Assembly: GCA_018712985.1 (NCBI GenBank)
Contig: DVGA01000114.1
Span: forward strand, 1-64,000
DNA from: Candidatus Scatomorpha intestinavium
Lineage (GTDB): Bacteria > Bacillota > Clostridia > Oscillospirales > Oscillospiraceae
Length of the DNA stretch: 64,000 bases
Direction of reading: 5' to 3'
The translations under genes and the position numbers were made by a program. Shown here piece by piece: positions 1 through 8,529 of the stretch. Under the pieces are notes generated by a model that had not been told where the DNA came from, did not search any database, and worked only from the letters and a program-made list of their open reading frames with translations. Numbering within the stretch: position 1 is the first letter of the stretch; every line of letters starts with the position of its first letter.

Positions 1-650
1 GAGCCCACAAGCCCCGCGCGGCCCGAGGCCGCTATGAGTATGTCCGCCTCCCGGCATATGGCGGGCGCGTCCGGGGTCTTGCTGTGGCAGATGGTCACAG
101 TCGCGTCGCGCTCAAGCAGCAGCATTGCCGCTGGCCGTCCCACAACAAGGCTGCGTCCAATGACCGCGACGCGCTTCCCGGCCATGGCGATCCCATAGTA
201 ATCGAGCATTTCAATGCACGCGCGGGCCGTGCACGGCGCAAAGCGCAACTTTTCGCCCGTAAAAACCCCGCAGAGCGACGCGGCGGTGATGCAGTCCACG
301 TCCTTCTCCGCCGCGAGTGCCTCGCAGGAGGCGTGCTCGTCCATCTGCCCCGGCAGCGGGCGCAGCAGCAGGCAGCCGTGTATGCCATCATCTCGGTTTA
401 CGCCGTCTATCGCCGCCATGAGCTCCGCCTGTGCGGCGTCAGCCCTGAGCGCATACTTCCGGACCTCTATCCCCAGCGCCAGGCAGCGCTTCACGGCCCC
501 GCGCTCGTATGACATGTCGTCCGGCCGCTCCCCGACCCTGATTATCGCCAGCGTGGGCGTCACGCCGCGCGCTCTCAGCCTTGCCGCCCTCGCGGCCGTC
601 TCCGCCGAAAGCGCCTCCGCCACCGGCTCGCCGTACAGTATTTTCGCCAT
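1..650 (-). CDS. folD: FolD-type methylenetetrahydrofolate dehydrogenase/cyclohydrolase, divergent, 3' end outside window
   Basis: Family role: interconversion of 5,10-methylene-, 5,10-methenyl- and 10-formyl-tetrahydrofolate. About 216 residues are visible (FolD is usually about 280), and the C-terminus runs off the left edge. Recognisable FolD blocks in order: RVGERPDD followed by a conserved Tyr (about residue 49), then LLLRPLP in place of VQLPLP, KDVD, and the NAD(P)-binding stretch VIGRSLVVGRP followed by TVTICHSKT. Two catalytic positions differ from the family: the Lys of the YxxxK motif is Ala, and the Gln of VQLPLP is Leu. The conserved Tyr and Asp are kept. The ATG is preceded by GGAGGG. 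A hairpin with a T-run separates it from the next gene upstream, so it may be only partly co-transcribed. Cyclohydrolase activity is doubtful; dehydrogenase activity is possible. Confidence 0.85.
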   Translation of the reverse strand, partial: MAKILYGEPVAEALSAETAARAARLRARGVTPTLAIIRVGERPDDMSYERGAVKRCLALGIEVRKYALRADAAQAELMAAIDGVNRDDGIHGCLLLRPLPGQMDEHASCEALAAEKDVDCITAASLCGVFTGEKLRFAPCTARACIEMLDYYGIAMAGKRVAVIGRSLVVGRPAAMLLLERDATVTICHSKTPDAPAICREADILIAASGRAGLVG

Positions 651-660
651 ATTTCCCTCC

Positions 661-695
661 AAAAAGGTCAGGCACGCCCCGCCGCGTGCCTGGCC
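661..695 (-). terminator. intrinsic terminator between the cyclase-family gene and folD
   Basis: 12-bp stem (666-677 with 684-695, one G-T pair) with a 6-base loop, followed on the minus strand by five T. On the plus strand it is also followed by a T-rich stretch. It lies 15 bases upstream of the folD start, so it could limit read-through into folD. Confidence 0.6.
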
Positions 696-721
696 GGTTT
701 GATTTTTTTGCGTTCCGCCGC

Positions 722-1456
722 TCAGCCGTACGGGCAGACGGCAATGCAGCGCGCCGTAAAGCCGGTTATACCATTTCCCCGCGGGAAACCGCAAAATATA
801 ATGCTCCCCACCGGCGGCACCTTGTCAAGATTCTTCATCAGCTCAATCTGATAGCGGTTTTGCTCAAGGATATAATACTCGCAGACAAGCCCCTCTTTTG
901 CGGAGCGCACTGCAACGTCCGTGTCGCTCGTCTCATGGCCGATCGCAGCAACGTCACGTTCTTCAACAAGGAACCTCAGGGCCTCCATGCTCCAGCCGGG
1001 ATAATGCTTTTGTCCGGCCTCATCCATATTATCCATGTCGGACCTTTTGCTCCAGTCAGTCCTTGCCGCCACAAAGCATTTCTCCGGGATTTTGCCATAG
1101 CGCGCCTCAAAATCACGTATATCATCTACGGTTACGGCATAGTCGCAATCCTGAGCGGCTTTCTGGCTTATGTCCAACACGCAGAGCGGCAGGATAAGCT
1201 CTTCCGCGTTCAGCTCGTTTAACATGCGCGCTCCACGAACGAAATGCCCGGGCGCGTCGACATGCGTGCCGTACTGGGTCACGACTTCGACCTTGTGGAC
1301 AAGCGAGCCTTCGGGATAGTCGGACAGCACCTCGGAACGAAGGGACGGAAACCCCGGCCAGCGCACCGTATTGGCCGAGAGCTCATGCGAAAGCTCAACA
1401 AATCTGCATCTGTCCTTCAGCTCACCGAGGACCTGCCACAGCCCAAATTCAGCCAT
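722..1456 (-). CDS. cyclase/kynurenine-formamidase-like metal-dependent hydrolase
   Basis: Member of the cyclase family (PF04199), metal-dependent hydrolases that include kynurenine formamidase, isatin hydrolase and lactone- or amide-opening enzymes. The signature GTHVDAPGHF is present, with the His and Asp that bind the metal, and a second His-containing block (AAIGHETSDTD) lies further on. About 244 residues, normal for the family. I chose the start at MAEFGLW because AGGAG sits 8 bases upstream; an in-frame ATG 10 codons earlier lacks this. It lies 32 bases downstream of the aminotransferase gene and probably shares its transcript. The substrate cannot be read from the sequence. With an aminotransferase and PanB next door, a lactone or amide of a 2-oxo or hydroxymethyl acid is an attractive guess. 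Confidence 0.75.
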   Translation of the reverse strand: MAEFGLWQVLGELKDRCRFVELSHELSANTVRWPGFPSLRSEVLSDYPEGSLVHKVEVVTQYGTHVDAPGHFVRGARMLNELNAEELILPLCVLDISQKAAQDCDYAVTVDDIRDFEARYGKIPEKCFVAARTDWSKRSDMDNMDEAGQKHYPGWSMEALRFLVEERDVAAIGHETSDTDVAVRSAKEGLVCEYYILEQNRYQIELMKNLDKVPPVGSIIFCGFPRGNGITGFTARCIAVCPYG

Positions 1457-1488
1457 CTGTTTCTCCTGTCTGCCCTTTTCAGGCATAT

Positions 1489-2685
1489 TTACAGCTTGCT
1501 CTTAATCAGCGCGCCGAGGCGCTCGATCCCCTTTTCTATCTTCTCGGGCGTGACGTTGCCGAAGCTGACGCGCATGCAGTTGCTTCCCTTGCCATTGCCC
1601 TCAACGAAGAACCCGGCCCCGGCTATGTAGTGCAGCTTGTTGGCGTTGGCCTCCGGCAGGAGCGCCCCTGTATCTATGCCGCCCGGCAGCTCTACCCAGG
1701 TGAACAGCCCTCCGTCGGGATACACCCACTTCGTGCCCTCGGGCATGTACTTCGCAAGGCAGTCCATCATGACGTCGCGCCTCTCGCGGTGTATATCGCA
1801 CACCTTTTTCAGGTGCTCCGGGAAGAGCCCGCGGTTGAAATACTCGGCGCAGACCACCTGCACAAGGTTGGACGTGTGCGAGTTGGTCGCGGTCTTTGCG
1901 TCGAACAGCCTTGCTATCATGTCACGCCCGGCGTAGCAGAAGCCGAGGCGAGAGCCGGGCGAGAATATCTTCGAAAAGCTGTTGGCATAGACCGTGTTAC
2001 CAGTTTTGTCGTAGTACTTTATCGGCCTGAGCGCCTTGCCGCTGTAACGCAGCTCCTGATATGGGTCGTCCTCGAGTATTATGACGTCGTACTCACTGCC
2101 CTGCTCCGCCAGCCGCCTGCGCCTGTCCTCGGGCAGGGTCTTTCCTGTGGGATTCTGGAACGTGGGTATAACATATACGAATTTGGGGTGTAGTTCCTTT
2201 ATTTTCCGCTCCACGTCCTCGACGACCATGCCCTTGTCGTCGCACTCAACCGCGACGCACTTCGCCTGGAACATCTCGAAGATCTCCACGCAGTGCACAA
2301 ACGTCGGGGATTCAACGAGTATGACATCCCCCGGATCGATATAGAGCTGGCACATCAGGTTCATCGTCTCGAGCCCGCCGTTGACTATGATTATCTCGTC
2401 GCTGGAGGCGTCTATCCCCTTCGGCTTGAGCAGCGTATCCGCCACCGCCTGCCGTAGGTCCGGCACGCCGAGCACGGAGCCGTACTGCAGGGCTTCAACG
2501 CCGCGCCTTTCGCGCGTAAGCACCTCGCTGCATATCTCCCTCACTTCCTCAACCGGCAGTCCCTCGCTGGCGGGCGCGCCGCCGCCGAAGGATATCATGT
2601 CCGGCGAGCCCATCGCGCTGAAAAGCGCGCGGATTATGGAGGCGGTCCCCTCCATATCGTACATTCTCTGCGCCAATTTCGGCAT
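1489..2685 (-). CDS. PLP-dependent class I/II aminotransferase (2-aminoadipate/MocR-type fold)
   Basis: 398 residues, the usual size of the ARO8/LysN/2-aminoadipate aminotransferase branch of fold-type I enzymes. Visible motifs: SFGGGAPA near the N-terminus, the nucleotide/PLP stretch IIVNGGLE, FQNPTGKT, the Asp pair of ILEDDPYQELRY, and the PLP-binding lysine in NSFSKIFSPGSRLGF. The family interconverts amino acids and 2-oxo acids in the cytoplasm, often aromatic, branched-chain or 2-aminoadipate. No N-terminal winged helix is present, so it is not a MocR regulator. The ATG has AGGAGG 8 bases upstream. It follows panB by 29 bases on the same strand. The exact amino acid is not determined. 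Confidence 0.85.
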   Translation of the reverse strand: MPKLAQRMYDMEGTASIIRALFSAMGSPDMISFGGGAPASEGLPVEEVREICSEVLTRERRGVEALQYGSVLGVPDLRQAVADTLLKPKGIDASSDEIIIVNGGLETMNLMCQLYIDPGDVILVESPTFVHCVEIFEMFQAKCVAVECDDKGMVVEDVERKIKELHPKFVYVIPTFQNPTGKTLPEDRRRRLAEQGSEYDVIILEDDPYQELRYSGKALRPIKYYDKTGNTVYANSFSKIFSPGSRLGFCYAGRDMIARLFDAKTATNSHTSNLVQVVCAEYFNRGLFPEHLKKVCDIHRERRDVMMDCLAKYMPEGTKWVYPDGGLFTWVELPGGIDTGALLPEANANKLHYIAGAGFFVEGNGKGSNCMRVSFGNVTPEKIEKGIERLGALIKSKL

Positions 2686-2714
2686 TTGCGTACCTCCTTT
2701 TCCTGACGGTTATC

Positions 2715-3581
2715 TCAGTCACCGAAGAGCGGCGCCATCTCGTCGAACAGCTTCTCAAAGTCCGCCGCGTCCCCGGAAATCTTATACTTGTGCTCCGGTG
2801 CGGGGAATTCTCCGCCCTTCACCTCGCGTATGTAGTCGGACATCCCCTGCGTGGCCAGCCCCGCTATGTCGGCGTACTTCTTCGCAAACTTCGGCGTGAA
2901 GCTCTTGTACATGCCCAGCGCGTCCGCTGCGAGGAGCACCTGGCCGTCGCAGTCGGCCCCGGCCCCGATGCCGTACACCGGGATGGGCAGCATCCTGTGG
3001 ATATAGGCACAGACCTCCTCCGGCACGCCCTCGAGCAGGAGCACCCTTGCGCCCGCCTTATACACCGCTATCGCGTCCTCAATTATGGCTCTGGCGCTGC
3101 CCGTCGTGCGTCCCTGGGCCTTGAAGCCGCCCATGGAGGCTGAGCTCTGAGGCGTCAGCCCGATGTGCCCGAAAACGACCATGCCGGCGTTCACTATGGC
3201 GCGGATCTTGTCCGCCACGGCCACGCCGCCTTCGAGCTTTACGGCGTCCACGTCCGCCTCCTTATAGAAGCGCACAGCGTTGCGGACCGCGTCCTCACAG
3301 CTCGCGTGGTAAGAGCCGAAGGGCAGGTCACCGATGAGATAGGTGTTTGGCGCGCCGCGGCGCACCGCCTGGCAGTGGGCAATGCTCACATCCATCGTCA
3401 CCGGCACGGTTCCGGGAAAACCATAGACTATCATGCCCACGGAGTCGCCGCAGAGGATCATGTCCATCCCAGCATCCTCGGCGTAAGAGGCAAAACAGGC
3501 GTCATAGAGCACTATCCACGCGGCCTTTTCCCCGTTCTCCTTCATTTTATAGAGGTCGAGTATGGATTTCTTCTTGGCCAT
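2715..3581 (-). CDS. panB: 3-methyl-2-oxobutanoate hydroxymethyltransferase (PanB family)
   Basis: PanB transfers a hydroxymethyl group from methylene-tetrahydrofolate to 3-methyl-2-oxobutanoate, giving ketopantoate. 288 residues, slightly longer than the usual 260-275. Family landmarks: LYDACFASYAEDAG, the Mg-binding LCGDSVGM, PVTMD, LIGDLPFGSY, VKLEGG, the catalytic-Glu block LLLEGVPEEV, and IPVYGIGAGADCDGQVL. First gene of a minus-strand cluster with its own sigma-A-type promoter. panC and panD are absent from the window, and the following genes (aminotransferase, cyclase-family hydrolase, folD-like) are not pantothenate genes. It may therefore act on another 2-oxo acid, or in the reverse direction feeding one-carbon units to folate. 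The assignment to the family is firm; the physiological reaction is inferred. Confidence 0.87.
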   Translation of the reverse strand: MAKKKSILDLYKMKENGEKAAWIVLYDACFASYAEDAGMDMILCGDSVGMIVYGFPGTVPVTMDVSIAHCQAVRRGAPNTYLIGDLPFGSYHASCEDAVRNAVRFYKEADVDAVKLEGGVAVADKIRAIVNAGMVVFGHIGLTPQSSASMGGFKAQGRTTGSARAIIEDAIAVYKAGARVLLLEGVPEEVCAYIHRMLPIPVYGIGAGADCDGQVLLAADALGMYKSFTPKFAKKYADIAGLATQGMSDYIREVKGGEFPAPEHKYKISGDAADFEKLFDEMAPLFGD

Positions 3582-3615
3582 AGCTGAGCTCCTTTCACAT
3601 TAAATGGATAAATAC

Positions 3616-3644
3616 ATTGTAGCATACCGCCCGGCCATACTCAA
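3616..3644 (-). promoter_or_regulatory. predicted sigma-A promoter of the panB cluster
   Basis: -35 TTGAGT (3644-3639), 17-base spacer, extended -10 TGC-TACAAT (3621-3616), about 35 bases upstream of the panB ATG. Confidence 0.7.
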
Positions 3645-3756
3645 CTGCAAACAGCACTTTTGTACGCGGCATTCGTCATATCTACACCGCGTGGTGCTCA
3701 TACCTCCTGCCAGCCGCGGTGCGCGGACAACCGGCCCAATGCCGCTCAAATGTTCA

Positions 3757-3785
3757 TGGACAAAAACGTCCCGCCGTGATACTAT
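3757..3785 (+). promoter_or_regulatory. predicted sigma-A promoter of the KaiC-like/ATP-grasp gene
   Basis: -35 TGGACA (3757-3762), 17-base spacer, -10 TACTAT (3780-3785). The stretch 3645-3756 between this and the divergent panB promoter shows no gene or clear motif. Confidence 0.6.
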
Positions 3786-3854
3786 TGTAAAAAAGTGCAC
3801 TCCCGGCGCTGCTGCGGGAGCGGAAATCCTCATACTGCCGAAAGGAGTGGAAGC

Positions 3855-6446
3855 ATGGCTTTCGAGAAAGTGCCGAGCGGCTATCCTGGCCTTGACGAGG
3901 TGCTCGACAACGTGCGCATGGGCGACAACGTAGTGTGGCAGGTCATGGACCTGTCCGAGTTCCGCCTGTTTGCCAACCCCTTTGCCCGCCGCGCCATAGA
4001 GGATGGGCGTCACGTCCTTTATTTCCGCTTTGCGCGGCACGAGCCTATACTCGAGCCCTGCGAGGGGCTGGACATCATCGCTCTGAACCCTGACGAGGGC
4101 TTCGAGCCCTTCACGGTCGCAATATACAACGCCATAACCATCGCCGGCGAGGGCGTGTTTTACATCTTCGACTGCCTCTCCGAGCTGCAGTCCGCCTGGT
4201 ACACCGACCAAATGATGGGCAACTTTTTCCGCGTCACCTGCCCGTACCTGCACGAGCTGGACACCGTTGCCTACTTCCCGCTGCTCCGCGGACGCCACTC
4301 ATACGACGCACTCGCCCGAATAAGGGATACGACGCAGGTGCTGATCGACGTCTATACCAGCGACGAAGCCGTTTATATCCACACGCTCAAGGCAGTTGAC
4401 AGGGATGCGAACAACATTTTTCTCCCGCATGTGAGCCGTGACGGCGGTCCCTTCAGGCCGCTCGACGGCGGCGTGGCCGTCAGCCGCTACTACCGCCTGC
4501 TGGACGATCTGTCCTCTCACACTCAGGACCAGAATCTCGACAGTCACGACCGCTTTTTCGCCGCCGCCAAGCTCGAATTCGGCAGCGGCCACCTCAGCGA
4601 CGAGACGGCGGACATGGTGCTCGAGAGCATGATGTCCAAAGACCCCAAGGTAAAGAGCCTGATACACCAGCTCTTTGACCCCAAAGACTTTTTCGCCCTT
4701 CGCGACCGGATGATAGGCAGCGGCTGCATCGGCGGCAAGGCCTGCGGCATGCTGCTCGCCAGGAAGATCGCCGACATCTGCCTCCCCGAGTTCCGCGACC
4801 ACACCGAGCCTCACGACTCATTTTATATCGGCTCGGACGTGTTCTACACCTATATCGTATACAACAACTGCTGGAAAACGCGCATCGAGCAGCGCACCGA
4901 CGGCGGCTACTTCTCCCGCGCGGAGGCCCTGCGCGACGCCCTGCTCGCCGGCAGCTTCCCGGAAAACATACGCGAACGCTTCCGCTCCATGCTGTCGTAC
5001 TACGGCCAGAGCCCAATAATCGTCCGCTCCTCCAGCTTTCTCGAGGATGGCTTCGGCAATGCCTTTGCCGGCAAGTACGAGTCCGTTTTCTGCGTCAACT
5101 CCGGCCCGCTCGAGCGCAGGCTCGAGGAGTTTGAAAACGCGGTCCGCAAGGTCTATGCGAGCACGATGGACATCTCGGCGCTTGAATACCGCCGCCAGCG
5201 CGGGCTTGAGAAGGTGGACGAGCAGATGAGCATCCTCGTCCAGCGCGTCTCCGGCTCATGGGCCGGGCCGTATTATCTGCCCGGCGTCGCCGGCGTGGGC
5301 TTCAGCCGCTGCCTCTACCGCACCAGCGCGGACACGGATCCCGAAGCCGGCATGCTGCGTCTTGTCGTCGGCATGGGCACAAAGGCTGTCGACAGGACGG
5401 AGGACGACTATCCGCGCATAGTGAACCTCGACCGCCCCGCCGCGAGCACGCTCACCACCCTCGCGGACCGCCACCGCTTCTCGCAGCACAACATCGACGT
5501 CATCGACCGCGAGCGCCGCGCCTTCCGCAGCGTCACGGTGGACGAGCTCGCCCCCTGCCTCCCCGCCTGGTTCCGCTCGCTGATGCTCGAGCGCGACTAC
5601 GAGGCCGAAGCGGCGCTTCGAGAGCACGGCATAAAGGACCCGGTCTGGTTCGTAAGCTGCCAGCGCCTGCTCGAGGACACCAAGTTCCCGAAAGTCATGC
5701 GCGCACTGCTAAAAACGCTTGAAAACGTCTATGGTACTCCCGTCGACATCGAGTTCGCCGTGAATACGGACGAACAGGGCGATTTCGTCATAAACATCCT
5801 CCAGTGCCGCCCGCTCTATATGGGCCTCGGCGCCGGGAAAGTAGAGCCGCCGTCCCTGCCCGCGGAAATCCTGTTTTTCGACCTCACCGGCTCCTCGATG
5901 GGCCCCTCCACGTCCACGCCGATAGACGCCGTGGTGCTCATCGACCCGCGCGGCTACTGCGAGCTGCCGTATGCCAAAAAGCCGCAGACCGCCGCCGCCG
6001 TCGGCCAGATAAACCGCTACTACAAAAGCAGCGGCAAGCATATCCTCCTGCTCGCCCCCGGGCGCATCGGCACCAGCTCGCCGGAGCTGGGCGTGCCCGT
6101 AAGGTTCGCAGACATCTCCAGCTTCACCGGCATCTGCGAGGTCTCCGACCCCGCGTCAGGCTACATGCCCGAGCTCAGCTACGGCAGCCACATGTTCCAG
6201 GACCTTGTGGAGGCGAATATTTTCTACTGCGCCATATACAACGACCACCGTACGCTCAACTACACCCCGTCGCAGCTCGATTCACTGCCGGACCGCTTTG
6301 CGGACATCTGCCCCAATATGCCGCAATTTAAGGGGCTCATCCGCGTCGTGGAGCCCGCTGGCCTGCATTTCTACCTGGACGCCGTCAACAACCACGCGGT
6401 GTGTGGCTGGCCCGGCGGCAAAAAAACGGCATATACTGCAAAATAG
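3855..6446 (+). CDS. KaiC-like domain fused to PEP-synthase/PPDK-type ATP-grasp domain
   Basis: 863 residues from an ATG with AAGGAG 8 bases upstream; an earlier in-frame ATG 20 codons up lacks a ribosome site. Residues 1 to about 230 resemble the RecA/KaiC fold (SGYPGLDEVL at the start, FYIFDCLSEL as a Walker-B-like strand), but the Walker A loop is replaced by MGDNVVWQV, so ATP hydrolysis there is unlikely. From about residue 290 an N-terminal PPDK/PEP-synthase ATP-grasp domain follows: GGKACGMLLARK (about 294), IVRSSSFLEDGFGNAFAGKY (about 388), and a later DIEFAVN block. The phosphohistidine and PEP-binding domains of true PEP synthases are missing; the C-terminal 200 residues are of unknown type. 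It stands alone with its own promoter ahead of secG. Function unknown; a nucleotide-dependent kinase or sensor role is only a guess. Confidence 0.75.
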   Translation: MAFEKVPSGYPGLDEVLDNVRMGDNVVWQVMDLSEFRLFANPFARRAIEDGRHVLYFRFARHEPILEPCEGLDIIALNPDEGFEPFTVAIYNAITIAGEGVFYIFDCLSELQSAWYTDQMMGNFFRVTCPYLHELDTVAYFPLLRGRHSYDALARIRDTTQVLIDVYTSDEAVYIHTLKAVDRDANNIFLPHVSRDGGPFRPLDGGVAVSRYYRLLDDLSSHTQDQNLDSHDRFFAAAKLEFGSGHLSDETADMVLESMMSKDPKVKSLIHQLFDPKDFFALRDRMIGSGCIGGKACGMLLARKIADICLPEFRDHTEPHDSFYIGSDVFYTYIVYNNCWKTRIEQRTDGGYFSRAEALRDALLAGSFPENIRERFRSMLSYYGQSPIIVRSSSFLEDGFGNAFAGKYESVFCVNSGPLERRLEEFENAVRKVYASTMDISALEYRRQRGLEKVDEQMSILVQRVSGSWAGPYYLPGVAGVGFSRCLYRTSADTDPEAGMLRLVVGMGTKAVDRTEDDYPRIVNLDRPAASTLTTLADRHRFSQHNIDVIDRERRAFRSVTVDELAPCLPAWFRSLMLERDYEAEAALREHGIKDPVWFVSCQRLLEDTKFPKVMRALLKTLENVYGTPVDIEFAVNTDEQGDFVINILQCRPLYMGLGAGKVEPPSLPAEILFFDLTGSSMGPSTSTPIDAVVLIDPRGYCELPYAKKPQTAAAVGQINRYYKSSGKHILLLAPGRIGTSSPELGVPVRFADISSFTGICEVSDPASGYMPELSYGSHMFQDLVEANIFYCAIYNDHRTLNYTPSQLDSLPDRFADICPNMPQFKGLIRVVEPAGLHFYLDAVNNHAVCGWPGGKKTAYTAK

Positions 6447-6449
6447 CTC

Positions 6450-6478
6450 TTGAAATATCCGCCATCTTGTGGTATAGT
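6450..6478 (+). promoter_or_regulatory. predicted sigma-A promoter of secG
   Basis: TTGAAA (6450-6455), 17-base spacer, TATAGT (6473-6478), starting 4 bases after the preceding stop codon. Confidence 0.75.
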
Positions 6479-6520
6479 ACCATCTGCTATTGCTGAATAA
6501 CGCCGAAAGGAACGATATAA

Positions 6521-6748
6521 GTGCAACTCTTCCTCACTATCCTGCAGCTCATCTCCGCTGTCGCCGTCACCGCCATAGTCCTCATGCAGTCCGGCAAGCG
6601 TTCCGGCCTCTCCGGCGCCATAGCCGGCGGAGCGGACACCTTCCTCTCCAAGGGCAAGGCCAAAACGCTCGACGCACAACTGGCCAAGGCCACCAAGTGG
6701 GTCGGTCTCGCCTTCGTCGTGCTCACTCTGGCGCTGCATTTTGTCTGA
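6521..6748 (+). CDS. secG: preprotein translocase subunit SecG
   Basis: 75-residue membrane protein of the SecYEG protein-export channel. Two hydrophobic segments (about residues 2-20 and 55-74) flank a polar loop. The SecG signature is visible: IVLMQSGKRSGLSGAIAGGA. GTG start with AAAGGA upstream. Monocistronic, framed by its own promoter and a strong terminator. In Firmicutes secG often precedes rnr, smpB and ssrA; none of these follows here. Confidence 0.9.
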   Translation: MQLFLTILQLISAVAVTAIVLMQSGKRSGLSGAIAGGADTFLSKGKAKTLDAQLAKATKWVGLAFVVLTLALHFV

Positions 6749-6757
6749 TAACTCGAA

Positions 6758-6786
6758 AAGGGCCCTTAAAAGGGCCCTTTTTCCTT
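6758..6786 (+). terminator. intrinsic terminator of secG
   Basis: Perfect 9-bp stem AAAGGGCCC/GGGCCCTTT (6758-6766 with 6772-6780), 5-base loop, then a T-rich tail. Confidence 0.85.
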
Positions 6787-6798
6787 TTATAAGCAGCG

Positions 6799-6834
6799 AA
6801 TCCGCCCCGGCCGTTTGACCGGGGCGGATTTTCA
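6799..6834. terminator. hairpin terminator at the end of the histidine kinase gene
   Basis: Perfect 12-bp GC-rich stem (6799-6810 with 6819-6830), 8-base loop. It sits between convergent genes; the T-run is on the plus-strand side, so it is a back-up for secG as well as an end for the kinase transcript. Confidence 0.6.
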
Positions 6835-8529
6835 TTTCGCCAGCGGCAGGCTGATTTCAGCCTTGAAGAGGTCTCCGTCCGTGCTGACGGTAAAGCTGCC
6901 ATGCTGCAGCTCCGTCAGGCTTTTCGCTATGCTCAGCCCGAGCCCGGAACCCTCCGTGGAGCGCGATGTGTCGCCGCGCACGAAGCGTTCCATGAGCTCA
7001 TCCGCGCTTATATTCAGCGCCGCGCGGGAGATGTTTTTCACAGCTATCACGGCGTTGTCCCCCGCGGTGCTCACGTCCACATACACCCTCGTCTCCGGCA
7101 TCGCGTATTTTACAACGTTGCTGAACAGGTTGTCGATGACCCTCCAGAGCAGCCGGCCGTCCGCGCGCACCATCGGCGCGGTGTCCGGCGCGTTTACGAT
7201 GACGGAGAGCTTCCCCGCCTCCATCCTCTGGCCGTACTCCGCCAGCGACTGGTTGATTATCTCTATCGTGCTCGTCGGCGCGAGCGTCACGCTGATGTTG
7301 CCTGTCGAGGCCTTGGACGCCTCCACAAGGTCCTCCGTGAGTTTTTTCAGCCTCTTTGACTGCCGCTCGAGCACCTCAAGGTACTCCCTGCCCTCCTCGT
7401 CGGAGTGAGGCCGCTCAAGCAGGTCGACGTAGTTGATTATGGAGGTCAGCGGCGTCTTTATGTCGTGCGACACGTTCGTTATCAGCTCCGTCTTGAGCCG
7501 CTCGGACTTCATCCGCTGCTCCACGGCCGCGGCCATGCCGTCGCCTATGGAATTCAAATTCTCCGCGTGGTGTTTGAACTCCCAGTACATATGCTTGGTG
7601 TCTATTTTGTACTCAAACTCTCCCGCCGCGAGCTTTTCCCCCGCCGCCTTCAGGCTCCTCATCTGCCAGGCCCCGAAGCACGCCAGCAGGAAAATCAGCG
7701 CCAGCAGTACCAGCCAGCAGAAGAGCGCGAAGCCGCTGTAGCGTATGCTTATGGCCAGGCAAAAGTTTGTGACGAGCACTACCAGGACGATCAGCGCCGT
7801 GCGCCAGACTATGGGTATCTTCGTCGTCATGTACCACACGCCGCGGCAAAAGGCCTTTATCTTATCCCAGCACCAGCGCAGGACGTGCAGACACAGCCGC
7901 AGGGCCATGTATATGACCGTGTTCCGCCACCATATGCCGCCGCCTGCTTTTACCCGCGTTGCGAAGGAGAGGAACGGCGCCAGCGCCACGATCCCCGCCA
8001 GATAGAACACCAGCATGGCGAACGCAAGGAATGTCAGCCCCTCCGGGCTGAAGGCGAAGAAGAACTCCATGCTCTCTGTCATGTCCACGAAAAGCAGCAG
8101 CCAGACAAACGCCAGCGCGAAACAGCCCGCAGCGTACAGATCCAGCGGGATTTTATCCAGCAGATTCAGCCTGACGCCCTCTTGCCCCCTCCTGCGGCCC
8201 GCCGCCATGAAGAGGAACACAAGGCAGGCTATGGAACCCGCCGCTCCCACGAGCACCGCGGCCAGCCACCAGCCGGACAGGTTGTAGATAAGCCGCATAA
8301 GGTCCCCGGCAAATTCCCGCTGCTGCGCGTTCAGGACGTCGTAACCGTACATGTATTCGAGCGAACGGGCAAATTCGTCCGCGCTGGAGTACACAGAGAG
8401 CTCGCTGTACTGCATGAGCGCCTCAAACACCCCGGCGGCAAGCACCGCCAGAAATATGCACAAAAGTACAAATGCGAGCATCTTTGCCCACAGCGAATGC
8501 GTGAGCTTCGCCTTTCCTTTATTTTCCAT
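6832..8529 (-). CDS. multi-membrane-span sensor histidine kinase
   Basis: 565 residues. About six hydrophobic segments occupy the first 270 residues, with no large extracellular domain. A HAMP-like linker follows, then the kinase core: H-box NVSHDIKTPLTSIINYV, N-box NLFSNVVKYA and G-box GSGLGLSIAK near the C-terminus. It autophosphorylates on the H-box His and passes phosphate to the response regulator encoded just upstream; the ATG overlaps the regulator stop as TGATG, a sign of translational coupling. An in-frame GTG one codon earlier is possible. The small extracellular part suggests sensing within the membrane, as in envelope-stress kinases. The pair lies head-to-head with vanR-vanS. Signal and targets unknown. 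Confidence 0.88.
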   Translation of the reverse strand: MENKGKAKLTHSLWAKMLAFVLLCIFLAVLAAGVFEALMQYSELSVYSSADEFARSLEYMYGYDVLNAQQREFAGDLMRLIYNLSGWWLAAVLVGAAGSIACLVFLFMAAGRRRGQEGVRLNLLDKIPLDLYAAGCFALAFVWLLLFVDMTESMEFFFAFSPEGLTFLAFAMLVFYLAGIVALAPFLSFATRVKAGGGIWWRNTVIYMALRLCLHVLRWCWDKIKAFCRGVWYMTTKIPIVWRTALIVLVVLVTNFCLAISIRYSGFALFCWLVLLALIFLLACFGAWQMRSLKAAGEKLAAGEFEYKIDTKHMYWEFKHHAENLNSIGDGMAAAVEQRMKSERLKTELITNVSHDIKTPLTSIINYVDLLERPHSDEEGREYLEVLERQSKRLKKLTEDLVEASKASTGNISVTLAPTSTIEIINQSLAEYGQRMEAGKLSVIVNAPDTAPMVRADGRLLWRVIDNLFSNVVKYAMPETRVYVDVSTAGDNAVIAVKNISRAALNISADELMERFVRGDTSRSTEGSGLGLSIAKSLTELQHGSFTVSTDGDLFKAEISLPLAK

